From Bradyrhizobium erythrophlei (GTDB lineage: Bacteria; Pseudomonadota; Alphaproteobacteria; Rhizobiales; Xanthobacteraceae): 64,000 nt of DNA. The DNA lies in contig NZ_LT670817.1 of assembly GCF_900129425.1 (NCBI RefSeq), positions 4,340,001 to 4,404,000 of the forward strand, read 5' to 3'. The notes beneath the pieces are model-generated. The model was not told where the DNA came from. It was given only the letters and a program-made list of their open reading frames with translations, and ran no database searches. Below, in pieces: positions 17,740-26,552 of this stretch. Every line of letters begins with the position of its first letter. Position 1 is the first letter of the stretch. The position numbers and the translations under genes were made by a program.

Positions 17740-19023
17740 ATGCTGCTTGCGACCGTCGCCATCGTCTTCGTTGCGCTGATCCTGCTTTCGATGCCGATCG
17801 TGTTCGCACTCGGTATCGCCGGCGTCGCGGGACTATGGGTCGGCGGCTACCCGATGCAACAGCTTTCCTCGGCGCTGGTGTCGGGATCGCAGAGCTGGGT
17901 GCTGCTCGCCATCCCCGCCTTCGTGTTCGCCGGCAATCTGATGGAGCGTTGCGGCATGAGCCATGCGCTGGTGGAGTTGGCGCGCGCGCTGATCGGCTGG
18001 GTCAAGGGCGGGCTCGGCATGTCGGTGATCGTGGTGGCGTATTTCTTCTCCGACATCTGCGGATCGAAAATGGCGGAGGTCTCCGCGCTCGGCTCGGCGC
18101 TGATGCCGCCTCTGACCAAGGCCGGCTACGATCGCCGCGATTCGGCCTCGCTGATCGCCGCCGGCACCGCGATGGGCATGCTGGTGCCGCCGGCGATCTT
18201 CATGATCGTGATCGCGCAGGTCACCAACACCTCAGCGGTAGCGCTGTTCGTCGCGGGATTCGTTCCGGCCATGGTCATCATGCTGTGCCTGATGACCGTG
18301 GTCTACATCCGCGCGCGCCAAAACGACTGGCCGGTCGATTCCAGGCCGAGCCTGAAGCGCCTCGGCCACGCGTCGCTGCACGCCGCCGTGCCGATGGTGG
18401 TGCCGTTCGTGATCCTCGCAGGCTTCATCCTCGGCATCATCACCGCAACCGAGGCCGGCGCCGTGGTCGCGGGCTACGCCCTCCTCGCAGCCAAGCTCTA
18501 CTACCGCAACGTCTCGTGGCGCGAGATGGGCAAGATCGCCTACGACAGCGCGATCCTCACTGCAGCGGTGGTGTTCCTGCTCGCGGTCGCCTCGGTCTAT
18601 CAGTACCTGATGGGCGTCAGCGGCGTGCCGCAATTGCTCGGGCAGATGCTCGGGCCGCTGAAAACGCACCCGTCGCTGTTTCTGATCGGAACCGCCGTCA
18701 TGAGCTGCCTGTTCGGCATGGTGCTGGAGGGCCTGCCCGCCGCGGTCGTGCTGATCCCGGTGGTGTTTCCGATCGCCGAAACGATGGGAATTGACCCGAT
18801 CCATTTCAACATCGTGCAGACCGCCGCCGTCGGCATCGGCCTGTTCCTGCCGCCGATGGGCGTCGGGCTGTTAATGGCGCTTCGCTTCGCCGACCTGAGC
18901 GTCGGAGAGCACTTCCGTACCTATGTGCCGTACATGCTGGCGCTGTTTGCCGGGTTGCTCCTGATCATCTGCATCCCCCAGATCAGCCTGACGCTGCCGA
19001 GGCTGGCGGGGTTGATCAAATAA
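17740..19023 (+). CDS. TRAP transporter large permease (DctM family)
   Basis: A 427-residue Na+-coupled transport channel with about twelve hydrophobic segments. Family hallmarks include GIAGVAGLWVGGYPMQ, FSDICGSKMAEVSALGSALM, GTAMGMLVPPAIFMIVIA and GIGLFLPPMGVGLLMAL. It completes a DctPQM operon. The stop is followed by a convergent gene for a 50-residue protein. Length and topology are normal. Confidence 0.92.
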   Translation: MLLATVAIVFVALILLSMPIVFALGIAGVAGLWVGGYPMQQLSSALVSGSQSWVLLAIPAFVFAGNLMERCGMSHALVELARALIGWVKGGLGMSVIVVAYFFSDICGSKMAEVSALGSALMPPLTKAGYDRRDSASLIAAGTAMGMLVPPAIFMIVIAQVTNTSAVALFVAGFVPAMVIMLCLMTVVYIRARQNDWPVDSRPSLKRLGHASLHAAVPMVVPFVILAGFILGIITATEAGAVVAGYALLAAKLYYRNVSWREMGKIAYDSAILTAAVVFLLAVASVYQYLMGVSGVPQLLGQMLGPLKTHPSLFLIGTAVMSCLFGMVLEGLPAAVVLIPVVFPIAETMGIDPIHFNIVQTAAVGIGLFLPPMGVGLLMALRFADLSVGEHFRTYVPYMLALFAGLLLIICIPQISLTLPRLAGLIK

Positions 19024-19053
19024 GGCGCGATCCCACGCTGTCGTTCTCGATTT

Positions 19054-19206
19054 TCAGAATGGGTGAACCGACAGCGTCCCAAAGACGATCACTGCAATGA
19101 GTGCAAATGCACCGTAGAATGCGGCCAGATGCAACCCTTTTCCGGCTCGCCCCGACAGCGAGCGCGCGTAAAGATGCAGACGGGCTTCCGCCGATAGTTC
19201 GCGCAT
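19054..19206 (-). CDS. Small single-span membrane protein (50 residues)
   Basis: A short open frame, MRELSAEARLHLYARSLSGR followed by a basic AGKGLH stretch and one hydrophobic segment (AAFYGAFALIAVIVFGTLSV). A GGAG ribosome-binding site sits 8 nt before the ATG. It fills most of the gap between the TRAP operon and the reductase gene. The shape (amphipathic helix, one membrane span, no other domain) is typical of small inner-membrane proteins. No function is known to me. Confidence 0.6.
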   Translation of the reverse strand: MRELSAEARLHLYARSLSGRAGKGLHLAAFYGAFALIAVIVFGTLSVHPF

Positions 19207-19393
19207 GGTCGATCTCCAACGCCGCATCAGCTACAATGAAATACCGTTCGCGGCGGGAGGCAATACTGCCCCTGGAAATAGCGATACCCGCGCTCCCACG
19301 GACTCCCGATGCAGATAAAAATTCTCCACGCCGGATTCGGCTGAGAATTTTATTCGTTTGTATTTGATGTTGATTGGAGAGGAACCGGACCAG

Positions 19394-20998
19394 TCAGTAG
19401 ACGTCCTGCTGGAACCGGCCCTTCTTTTTGAGTTCCCCGACAAAGCTGACGGCCTCATCGGTGGAACGCGCGCCGAACTGCGCCACGATATCGACCAGCG
19501 CACGTTCAACGTCTTTCGCCATCCGCTTGGCGTCGCCGCAGACGTAGACGTTCGCGCCCTCCGCCAGCCACGTCCAGACTTCGCGGCCGACCTCGCGCAT
19601 GCGGTCCTGCACGTAGAATTTCTTGTCGCCGTCACGCGACCACGCCAGCGACATCCGCGTCAGCAGACCCGAAATCTTCATGGCGTTGAGTTCGTCGGCA
19701 TAGAAGAAATCGCAACTGCTGCGCTGATGGCCGAAGAACAACCAGTTCTTGCCGGGCGCGCCGGTCGCCTTGCGATCGAGCAGGAAGGCGCGGAACGGTG
19801 CGATGCCGGTGCCCGGCCCGATCATGATGATCGGCACCTTCGGATCCTGCGGCAGCGCGAAGCCGTGGGCTTTCTGCACATAGACCTTGACCTGATCGCC
19901 CGGCTCGATGCGTTCGGCCAGGAATGTCGAAGCGAGGCCAAGGCGCTTGCGCTTGCCTACTACGTAGCGCACGCAGTCGACCGTCATCGACAGCTTGCCG
20001 GGGGTGGCGTTGTGCGATGACGAGATCGAATAGAGCCGGGGTTGCAGCGGCTCCAGCGCTTCGACGAAGGCCTCGGGATGCGGACGCACGCCGGAAAATT
20101 TCTGCAGCGCCGCCATCACGTCGAGCGTCGCGGCGTCGCCGTCGGGATCCTCGCCACGGCCGAGCGCACGCGCCTTCTCGCGCTGGGCTCCGCCACTGAT
20201 GAAGGAAAGCAGTTCGAACAGCGTATCCGGCGCCGGCGCCAGCGAAACCTCATCGGTCAACACCTCGCGCAGCGTCTTGCCCCGGACTTCGGTGGTATGC
20301 GAGGCGCCGAGCAAGGCGATGATCTGATCGACATGGCCGAGATCATTGCGGGCGAAGATGCCGAAGGAATCGCCGACGACATAATCGAGACCGCAGCCGC
20401 CGAGATCGAAGTCGATGTGCCAGGTTTCCTTTTCCGATCCGCGTCCGTTCAGCAGGCGGCGCGACACGAACGTCGCCTGCACCGGATTGTCGCGCGAGCG
20501 CCCCGGCGCGGCGGCGAGTGTGGGCGTCGCGACGGTCGGGGCCGCCGTTGCAGATGAAGCCGGGGGCGCCTTTTCCAATTCCTCGTTCAGCGCCTTCAGC
20601 ATCCGCGCGGTTTCCTTGCCGCCGGGTACGCACAGATTGAGACGCGCTTCCGCCTTGGCGGCGATGGCGTCGGAATAGTCGTTGCAATTATAGCCGCACT
20701 GGCCGCAATCCTGCTGCGCCATCGCCGCCATCATCCGCCGCCGCAGCGGGCGGCCCTCCGCGAGTTTCATGCGTTCGGCGATCGGCATGGTCTGGTCGTG
20801 CCACGGCGCTTCGCCGTCGTCGCCCTCGCCGGCCGGCCTCTGAAGCAAAGCCGCGCCCTGCTCTGCCGACACCGGTGCAGGACCGTCGGTCGAGAGCAGC
20901 CCGGCAAAGAAGCCGTTCAGCCACGAGCGCTGCGCCTCGGAAAACGGCGCGCTGGAAGGAATGATTTCGATCTTTGGCGGCGGCGTCATCTGGTTCAT
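19394..20998 (-). CDS. CysJ-like FAD/NAD(P)H reductase with iron-sulfur N-terminal region
   Basis: A 534-residue reductase likely to pass electrons from NADPH to the adjacent NirA. The C-terminal two thirds is CysJ/FNR-like: the FAD-binding RLYSISSS, IGPGTGIAPFRAFLLDR, YVCGDAKRMAKDVERAL and the terminal DVY typical of CysJ. The flavodoxin domain of CysJ is absent. In its place is a short Cys cluster (C98, C101, C105, C123; QQDCGQCGYNC...LNLC) suited to a 4Fe-4S centre. The start overlaps the nirA stop (ATGA), so the two are translated together. Confidence 0.82.
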   Translation of the reverse strand: MNQMTPPPKIEIIPSSAPFSEAQRSWLNGFFAGLLSTDGPAPVSAEQGAALLQRPAGEGDDGEAPWHDQTMPIAERMKLAEGRPLRRRMMAAMAQQDCGQCGYNCNDYSDAIAAKAEARLNLCVPGGKETARMLKALNEELEKAPPASSATAAPTVATPTLAAAPGRSRDNPVQATFVSRRLLNGRGSEKETWHIDFDLGGCGLDYVVGDSFGIFARNDLGHVDQIIALLGASHTTEVRGKTLREVLTDEVSLAPAPDTLFELLSFISGGAQREKARALGRGEDPDGDAATLDVMAALQKFSGVRPHPEAFVEALEPLQPRLYSISSSHNATPGKLSMTVDCVRYVVGKRKRLGLASTFLAERIEPGDQVKVYVQKAHGFALPQDPKVPIIMIGPGTGIAPFRAFLLDRKATGAPGKNWLFFGHQRSSCDFFYADELNAMKISGLLTRMSLAWSRDGDKKFYVQDRMREVGREVWTWLAEGANVYVCGDAKRMAKDVERALVDIVAQFGARSTDEAVSFVGELKKKGRFQQDVY

Positions 20999-22782
20999 GT
21001 GGAAGCCTCGGCATCCACGAGCTTGCGCAGCGTTTCGCCGTCATGGCGGCGCGCAAAGGTGAGAAAGGTTTCATCCGGGGACGCGCGATGCGACAGATAC
21101 GCCTTGAGCAGTTTCTCGACGGTCTTCGGCGTGTCTTCCGCCTTGAGGTCGTGATAGACCTCCTGCCCGACATCGGCATTGGGATCGAACCCGCCGCCCG
21201 CGAACAGATGATAGCCCTCGACGGTATCGTCCCCCTCGCCAACAGGCACTTTTGCGCCGATCAGGCCGATATCGCTGATGTAGTGCTGCGCGCAGGAGTG
21301 ATGGCAGCCGGTCAGATGGATATTCAGCGGCGTGTCGATCGGCACCCGCGGCTCGCACCAGTCGCCGATCTCGGCGGCGTGGCGCTTGGTGTCGGAAGCC
21401 GAAAACTTGCAGCCGGCATTGCCGGTGCACGCAATCAGCCCGGCGCGGAGGTGCGACGTTTTGGTCGCGAGGCCAATCGCTTCGATGGCCGCGACAGCAA
21501 GTGGCACATTCTCGTCGCGCACACCCGGGATCAACAGGTTTTGCCAGACCGTCAGCCTGATATCGCCGTCGCCGAGATCTGCAGCGATTTTCGCAAGGCC
21601 GCGCATTTGTTCGCAGGTTACCTTGCCGAGCGGCAGCGAGACGCCGATCCAGTTCAGCCCTTCCTGCTTCTGCTTGTGCACGCCGATATGCGCCATGCGG
21701 TCGAAGGCCGGGCGCGGCGCCAGGGCCTCCGGCGGGATGCGGGTCAGGGCGTGGCCGAGTCTTTCCTCGACCAGGACCAGAAACTTCTCCAGGCCCATGC
21801 CGTCGATGACATATTTCAGGCGCGCTTTGAGCCGGTTGGTGCGGTCACCCAAATCGATGAACACGCGGACAATGGCGTCGGCCACTTCCGTTGCGTCCGC
21901 AGGCCGAACGACGATGCCGGTCTCCCTGGCAAAATCCTTATGGCCGGTAATGCCACCTATTCCGAGGCGGAACCAGATGCCGGGCTCGACGCCAAAACCG
22001 CCCTTTACCTCGACTGCCGCGAAGGCGATGTCGTTGGTGTCTTCCAGCACGGCGATCTTTCCGGCGCCGTCGAAGGCGACATTGAACTTGCGCGGCAATC
22101 CCGTCAGCGAGCGGTCGTTGAGGATGTGATAGTGCCATTCGCGGGCGTATTTGCGGGTGTCGAGCAGTTCCTGCGGATCGATTCCGGCGGTCGGCGTGCC
22201 CGTGACATTGCGAATGTTGTCGGCGCCGGAGCCGCGCGAGCAAAGCCCGAGATCCTGGATGCCCTCGATCACCGCCACCGCATGCTTCGGCGGAATTTCG
22301 CGAACCTGCAAATTGGCGCGGGTGGTGACGTGACAGAACGGTCCGCAGTAACGCTCGGCGAGATCAGCCATCCCTGATAACTGCCAGTGTTTCAGGATGC
22401 CGTTCGGAATCCGCAGGCGGCACATATAGGAATCCTGCGCCGGGGCGACATAAAACAGGCCGTAATAGCGCCAGCGGAAGTTGTCCGCCGGCGACGGCGG
22501 CGCGTTGCTGAGCGCCTGTTGTTTCAGCCGCGGATACGCATCGAACGGATGTTGTTCGCGCTTGAATTTTTCCTGATCGGCCAGCTTCTTTCCACCGGCA
22601 ATGACCTTGTCCTGCGCCTTGATGTGCGCCGCATCGGGTCCGCTCGGCTCGGGGTTGGTCTTGCCGCGGTAGGCGCCACCGAGGCCGCGCCCGACCTTGC
22701 TGATCTGCAAGCCGGTGGCAAAACCTTCGAGGTACCGTTTCTGCTCGTCGGTAAAGTCGACTGAGAGCGTTTCGATTTTCAT
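20995..22782 (-). CDS. nirA: Assimilatory nitrite reductase (siroheme/4Fe-4S), NirA type
   Basis: A 595-residue nitrite/sulfite reductase of the ferredoxin-dependent type that reduces nitrite to ammonium. The two half-site motifs for the coupled siroheme and 4Fe-4S centres are visible: ACTGNAGCKFS and TGCHHSCAQHYISDIGLIG. The start at 22782 (MKIETLSVDF) is favoured; a TTG at 22824 lacks a ribosome-binding site. NasS/NasT genes upstream and a reductase downstream support nitrite over sulfite. The roughly 190-nt leader is structured. Confidence 0.87.
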   Translation of the reverse strand: MKIETLSVDFTDEQKRYLEGFATGLQISKVGRGLGGAYRGKTNPEPSGPDAAHIKAQDKVIAGGKKLADQEKFKREQHPFDAYPRLKQQALSNAPPSPADNFRWRYYGLFYVAPAQDSYMCRLRIPNGILKHWQLSGMADLAERYCGPFCHVTTRANLQVREIPPKHAVAVIEGIQDLGLCSRGSGADNIRNVTGTPTAGIDPQELLDTRKYAREWHYHILNDRSLTGLPRKFNVAFDGAGKIAVLEDTNDIAFAAVEVKGGFGVEPGIWFRLGIGGITGHKDFARETGIVVRPADATEVADAIVRVFIDLGDRTNRLKARLKYVIDGMGLEKFLVLVEERLGHALTRIPPEALAPRPAFDRMAHIGVHKQKQEGLNWIGVSLPLGKVTCEQMRGLAKIAADLGDGDIRLTVWQNLLIPGVRDENVPLAVAAIEAIGLATKTSHLRAGLIACTGNAGCKFSASDTKRHAAEIGDWCEPRVPIDTPLNIHLTGCHHSCAQHYISDIGLIGAKVPVGEGDDTVEGYHLFAGGGFDPNADVGQEVYHDLKAEDTPKTVEKLLKAYLSHRASPDETFLTFARRHDGETLRKLVDAEAST

Positions 22783-22856
22783 GGCGTGCGACGAAGCTCC
22801 TGCGGCCACGACCGGTGGCGTCAACGGGATAGGGAATGTGACCGCGCTGAAACCGG

Positions 22857-22914
22857 CCCGGCTTGCCAGCCGGGATCGATATCAGGAGCGGTCCGACCAG
22901 CCTCGTTGCTGCGG
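22857..22914 (-). promoter_or_regulatory. Structured nirA leader: hexaloop hairpin and GC-rich hairpin
   Basis: On the minus strand, CAGC-AACGAG-GCTG (22911-22898) forms a stem with a six-base loop carrying A1 and G4, the loop signature recognised by ANTAR proteins such as NasT. CCG/CGG flanks can extend the stem. After 23 nt comes a perfect 7-bp hairpin, CCCGGCT-GGCA-AGCCGGG (22874-22857), which could be the terminator or ribosome-blocking element. A clear second hexaloop was not found. Confidence 0.5.
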
Positions 22915-22971
22915 AAATCCATCTTGGACGTAAGCCAGCGGCCATCTGCGGCGGCGGCCCGCACTGCAACA

Positions 22972-22987
22972 TTCAAGTTGTGTGCCA
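22972..22987 (-). promoter_or_regulatory. Sigma-54-like promoter before nirA
   Basis: The minus strand reads TGGCACACAACTTGAA. This keeps the -24 TGGCAC and the spacing of the RpoN consensus, but the -12 dinucleotide is GA and not GC. Nitrogen control of nitrite reductase makes it plausible; the -12 mismatch keeps it tentative. Confidence 0.4.
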
Positions 22988-23133
22988 TCCCGGCGACTAA
23001 AGAAGATTACAATAAATCAATAGCTTATATGAACAAATGGAACTGGGCTGTTGGGGTTTGCGGCTGATTTCGAGCAGTCAGCCTAAAAACTAGCCCTTCG
23101 CGGAAGCCGCCTAGGATTGCTCCATCGGCTCTG

Positions 23134-24297
23134 TCAGGGCTTTCGGCGACCGATCTTGAACGCCGCCAGATGCCCGGCAATATCGTCGGCATCGAAGGGC
23201 GGACCGGCGAAAGCGCCGATCGCGTCGGGTGCTTCGGCCTTTCCTCCGCGCCCGAGCGCCGCGTCGTAAAGGTCCGGCCTGAACACCGCCTTGGCGATCC
23301 CCAGCGCTTCCGGGCTGATGGAGGCCTGGCCCCAGCGCACCATCTGCGCGTAAAGCCAGGCCGCCTGCACTGGATCGGGCCGGCCCGCGCCCTCTCGCCC
23401 CACCAGCAGATAGCGATTGCTTTCCCGCATGGTTCCATCAGGCGAAATCTTGAGGCGGCCATCCAGCGTTCGCTGGATCACATCTGCATCGACGCCTATC
23501 CGCTCCGGCTGCGCCAGGATGCGCGCCGCCTCGGCGCGGTTTTGCGGCAGCTCGATGAATTCGGCGGCGCGGAAGGTAGACCGGATCAGTGCTGCGACCA
23601 CTTCCGGATTCTTTTCCGACCAGCTTTGCCTGACGGCGAGCACCTTCTCCGCGGCGCGCACCAGGATGTCCGAGGCGAAATGCAGGATCTGGCCGACGCC
23701 GCGATCGACCGCGATCGAATTCCAGGGCGCGCCGACGCAGAACGCATCGACCTGACCGCTGGCAAGGCTGTCCACCATGTAGGGCGGCGGCAGCACCACG
23801 AGACGAACGTCCTCGTCGGGATCCACTCCGCCGGCGGCCATCCAGAACCGCAGCTGGTAATTATGGGTGGAAAACGGAAAGGTCATGCCGAAGGTCACGG
23901 GTTCGGCGCCGCTCTTACGCCTTGCCGCAACCACCCGGGATAACGCCTGCGCCGTCGCCATCGGATCGAAGCGGGCGCCGTCGATTTCCGACATGATTGC
24001 CGCGTGCAGTGCCGGCGACACCGTGATGGCGTTGCCGTTGAGTCCGAGATTGAACGGCGCCACGATCGGCACCTTGACATGTCCGAGCCCGAGGCTGGAA
24101 GCGATCGCAACCGGCGCCAGCAAATGCGCGGCATCGAACAGGCCGATATTGAGCTTGTCGCGGACGTTCGACCACGACACTTCCCGCACCAAGGTGACAT
24201 CGAGCCCTTCCTCGGCGGCGAACCCCTTGTCGACGGCGACGATCAGGGCCGCGGCATCGACCAGCGGGATGAAGCCTATGCTGAGGGGGCCGGTCAT
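23134..24297 (-). CDS. nasS: Nitrate/nitrite sensor NasS (NrtA-like, cytoplasmic)
   Basis: A 387-residue protein related to NrtA/CmpA binding proteins but with no signal peptide, as expected for the cytoplasmic sensor NasS. The N-terminal MTGPLSIGFIPLVDAAALIV and GLDVTLVREVSWSNVRDKL are typical. In characterised systems NasS holds NasT inactive until it binds nitrate or nitrite. The ATG at 24297 overlaps the nasT stop (ATGA); the longer open frame upstream only reads nasT in another phase. nirA follows after about 350 nt. Confidence 0.87.
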   Translation of the reverse strand: MTGPLSIGFIPLVDAAALIVAVDKGFAAEEGLDVTLVREVSWSNVRDKLNIGLFDAAHLLAPVAIASSLGLGHVKVPIVAPFNLGLNGNAITVSPALHAAIMSEIDGARFDPMATAQALSRVVAARRKSGAEPVTFGMTFPFSTHNYQLRFWMAAGGVDPDEDVRLVVLPPPYMVDSLASGQVDAFCVGAPWNSIAVDRGVGQILHFASDILVRAAEKVLAVRQSWSEKNPEVVAALIRSTFRAAEFIELPQNRAEAARILAQPERIGVDADVIQRTLDGRLKISPDGTMRESNRYLLVGREGAGRPDPVQAAWLYAQMVRWGQASISPEALGIAKAVFRPDLYDAALGRGGKAEAPDAIGAFAGPPFDADDIAGHLAAFKIGRRKP

Positions 24298-24884
24298 TTC
24301 AGCAACTCCGACGCGGTCAGGATCGACTGCGCGATCTCGCTGATCTTCTTTTTCTCGCGCATCGCTGTCGACCGCAGCAGGACATAGGCCTCGTCTTCGG
24401 TGAGGCCCTTCCGCTTCATCAGGATTCCCTTGGCGCGGTCGATCACCTTGCGGTCTTCCAGCGCGGATTTGGCGCGCTCGAGTTCGTCCTGCAGCTTCGA
24501 GAAGGCGTTGAAGCGTGAAATGCAGAGGTCGAGGATCGGCTTGATGCGTTCCTTCTTCAGGCCGTCGACGATATAGGCGGAGACGCCGGCATCGACGGAA
24601 GCCTGGATCGAGGCCGCATCGCTCTGATCGACGAACATCGCGATCGGCCGGCGGACGGCGCGGCTGACCTGGAACATCTGTTCCAGGATGTCCCGGCTGG
24701 GATTTTCCAGATCGATCAGAATCACGTCGGGATCGAGGGCGTAGATCCGGGCCAGCAAATTCTGCATTTCGCTGATATGGACGACGCCCGTAAAACCCGC
24801 TTCGCGCAACCCCTCTTCGAGGATCGCGGCGCGGATCGGGCTTTCGTCGACAATGACGATTTTCGGAGACGGTTCGGCGCCCAT
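24294..24884 (-). CDS. nasT: ANTAR-domain antiterminator NasT
   Basis: A 196-residue RNA-binding regulator: an N-terminal receiver-like domain (IVIVDESPIRAAILEEGL, Asp58 in ILIDLE) and a C-terminal ANTAR three-helix domain from about 131 (ALEDRKVIDRAKGILMKRKG). NasT proteins prevent leader termination of nitrate/nitrite assimilation genes when released from NasS. The coupled nasS gene and the hexaloop hairpin in the nirA leader fit this. It is divergent from rimO, with a 112-nt shared promoter region. Confidence 0.9.
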   Translation of the reverse strand: MGAEPSPKIVIVDESPIRAAILEEGLREAGFTGVVHISEMQNLLARIYALDPDVILIDLENPSRDILEQMFQVSRAVRRPIAMFVDQSDAASIQASVDAGVSAYIVDGLKKERIKPILDLCISRFNAFSKLQDELERAKSALEDRKVIDRAKGILMKRKGLTEDEAYVLLRSTAMREKKKISEIAQSILTASELLK

Positions 24885-24996
24885 CGATCACTCGCGTTCC
24901 GGCAAAAACATCCATAGCACGCCGCTAGCGGGCATAAAGCCTTGTAATTATGGGCAATTGGGACTAGCTCCTGCCCATCAATCAGGCAGATCAAAC

Positions 24997-26322
24997 ATGC
25001 AACAGGCCGCCGCGCCCAAAGTCAGCTTTGTTTCGCTGGGATGTCCCAAGGCGCTGGTGGATTCCGAGCGCATCATCACCCGGCTGCGCGCCGAAGGCTA
25101 TGAGCTGGCGCGCAAGCATGACGGTGCCGATCTCGTCATCGTCAACACCTGCGGCTTTCTCGACAGCGCCAAGCAGGAATCGCTCGGCGCCATCGGCGAG
25201 GCGATGGCCGAGAACGGCAAGGTGATCGTCACCGGCTGCATGGGCGCGGAGCCCGAGCAGATCGAGGCCGCCTATCCCGGCGTGCTGTCGATCACCGGGC
25301 CGCAGCAATATGAAAGCGTGCTCGACGCCGTGCACCGCGCGCTGCCGCCGGTGCACAATCCCCATCTCGACCTGGTGCCGCCGCAGGGCATCAAGCTGAC
25401 GCCGCGGCACTACGCTTATCTGAAGATTTCCGAAGGCTGCAACAACCGCTGCAGCTTCTGCATCATCCCGAAACTGCGCGGCGATTTGGTGTCGCGCCCG
25501 GCGGCCGACGTGCTGCGCGAGGCCGAAAAACTGGTCAATGCCGGGGTTAGGGAATTGCTGGTGATTTCGCAGGACACCTCGGCCTATGGCGTGGATATCA
25601 AATATGCCGATAGCCCGTGGAAAGAGCGTCAGGTCCGTGCCAAGTTCTTTGATCTTGCAAAAGAGCTCGGCGAATTCGGCGCCTGGGTGCGGCTGCAATA
25701 TGTCTACCCCTACCCGCATGTCGACGAAGTCATCGGTTTGATGACCGAGGGCAAGGTTTTGCCGTACCTCGATATTCCCTTCCAGCACGCGAGCCCGGAA
25801 ATCCTCAAGGCCATGAAGCGCCCGGCGGCGCAGGACAAGACCTTGGCGCGGATCAAGAAGTGGCGTGAGGAATGCCCTGACCTCACCTTGCGATCGACCT
25901 TCATCGTCGGTTTTCCCGGCGAAACCGATTCCGATTTTTCCTATCTGCTCGACTGGCTCGACGAAGCCGAAATCGATCGCGTCGGATGCTTCAAATACGA
26001 GCCGGTCGCGGGTGCGTTATCGAACGCGCTCGGCAACGCCGTGCCAGATGTGACAAAACAGGAGCGCTGGAATGCGCTGATGGCGCGGCAGCAAACCATT
26101 TCCGCGCGCCGGCTCAAGCGCAAGGTCGGCACGCGGCAGCAGGTCATCATCGACGAGGTCGGACCGACCGTATCGAAGGGGCGCTCGAAAGCCGACGCGC
26201 CGCAAATCGACGGCGCGGTCTATCTTTCGAGCCGCCGTCCGCTCCGTGTCGGTGAGATCGTCACGGCGAAGATCGAACGATCAGATCAATACGACCTGCA
26301 CGGCAGCGTCGCGGGCTTCTGA
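24997..26322 (+). CDS. rimO: Ribosomal protein S12 methylthiotransferase RimO
   Basis: A 441-residue radical-SAM enzyme that adds a methylthio group to an aspartate of ribosomal protein uS12. The domains are an N-terminal UPF0004 region (FVSLGCPKALVDSE and NTCGFLDSA supply cluster Cys residues), the radical-SAM motif CNNRCSFC, and a C-terminal TRAM domain. The ATG at 24997 starts the family sequence; upstream in-frame codons belong to the intergenic region shared with nasT. Length is normal. Confidence 0.93.
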   Translation: MQQAAAPKVSFVSLGCPKALVDSERIITRLRAEGYELARKHDGADLVIVNTCGFLDSAKQESLGAIGEAMAENGKVIVTGCMGAEPEQIEAAYPGVLSITGPQQYESVLDAVHRALPPVHNPHLDLVPPQGIKLTPRHYAYLKISEGCNNRCSFCIIPKLRGDLVSRPAADVLREAEKLVNAGVRELLVISQDTSAYGVDIKYADSPWKERQVRAKFFDLAKELGEFGAWVRLQYVYPYPHVDEVIGLMTEGKVLPYLDIPFQHASPEILKAMKRPAAQDKTLARIKKWREECPDLTLRSTFIVGFPGETDSDFSYLLDWLDEAEIDRVGCFKYEPVAGALSNALGNAVPDVTKQERWNALMARQQTISARRLKRKVGTRQQVIIDEVGPTVSKGRSKADAPQIDGAVYLSSRRPLRVGEIVTAKIERSDQYDLHGSVAGF

Positions 26323-26327
26323 CGCGC

Positions 26328-26357
26328 TTGACAGCGCCGGTCATTCGGCTGTATGGC
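26328..26357 (+). promoter_or_regulatory. Sigma-70-type promoter before the arginine-rich leader
   Basis: TTGACA (26328-26333) and TATGGC (26352-26357) are separated by 18 bp. Transcription would begin at or next to the ATG of the short leader frame at 26364, so the peptide might be translated from a leaderless message. Confidence 0.5.
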
Positions 26358-26363
26358 GGCATC

Positions 26364-26453
26364 ATGAACCTGAACCGGACCCAACTCCGCGCCACCTTCC
26401 GTCGTCGCTCGATCGACGATGATGGGTCGCGCCGTGTCCGACGACAACGCTGA
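26364..26453 (+). CDS. Candidate arginine-rich leader peptide (29 residues)
   Basis: A short frame, MNLNRTQLRATFRRRSIDDD followed by GSRRVRRQR, in which 10 of 29 codons are arginine, including CGT-CGT-CGC in a row. The RNA over those codons can form an 8-bp hairpin around CTCGAT. The stop is 23 nt before a strong terminator that precedes an argD-type gene. This layout fits a transcription attenuator that senses charged tRNA-Arg. A non-functional chance frame is possible, since Arg codons are common in GC-rich DNA. Confidence 0.45.
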   Translation: MNLNRTQLRATFRRRSIDDDGSRRVRRQR

Positions 26454-26476
26454 ACAACTGAGATCAGCAACGTTTT

Positions 26477-26520
26477 CGAGAAGGCCGCACCCTCAAAAGT
26501 GCGGCCTTCTCGCGTTTTGT
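26477..26520 (+). terminator. Strong terminator between rimO/leader and the aminotransferase
   Basis: A perfect 14-bp stem (CGAGAAGGCCGCAC / GTGCGGCCTTCTCG), an 8-nt loop and a following GTTTTGT. It ends 33 nt before the aminotransferase ATG and contains no gap for another promoter, so transcripts from upstream must read through it. Confidence 0.9.
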
Positions 26521-26552
26521 CACCTTTTCATCGAACCGCAGGGAGTTTCGAC

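Noticed and set aside
24298..24915. Long N-terminal extension of NasS
   Set aside because: It is nasT read out of frame; the overlap ATGA at 24294-24297 marks the true nasS start.
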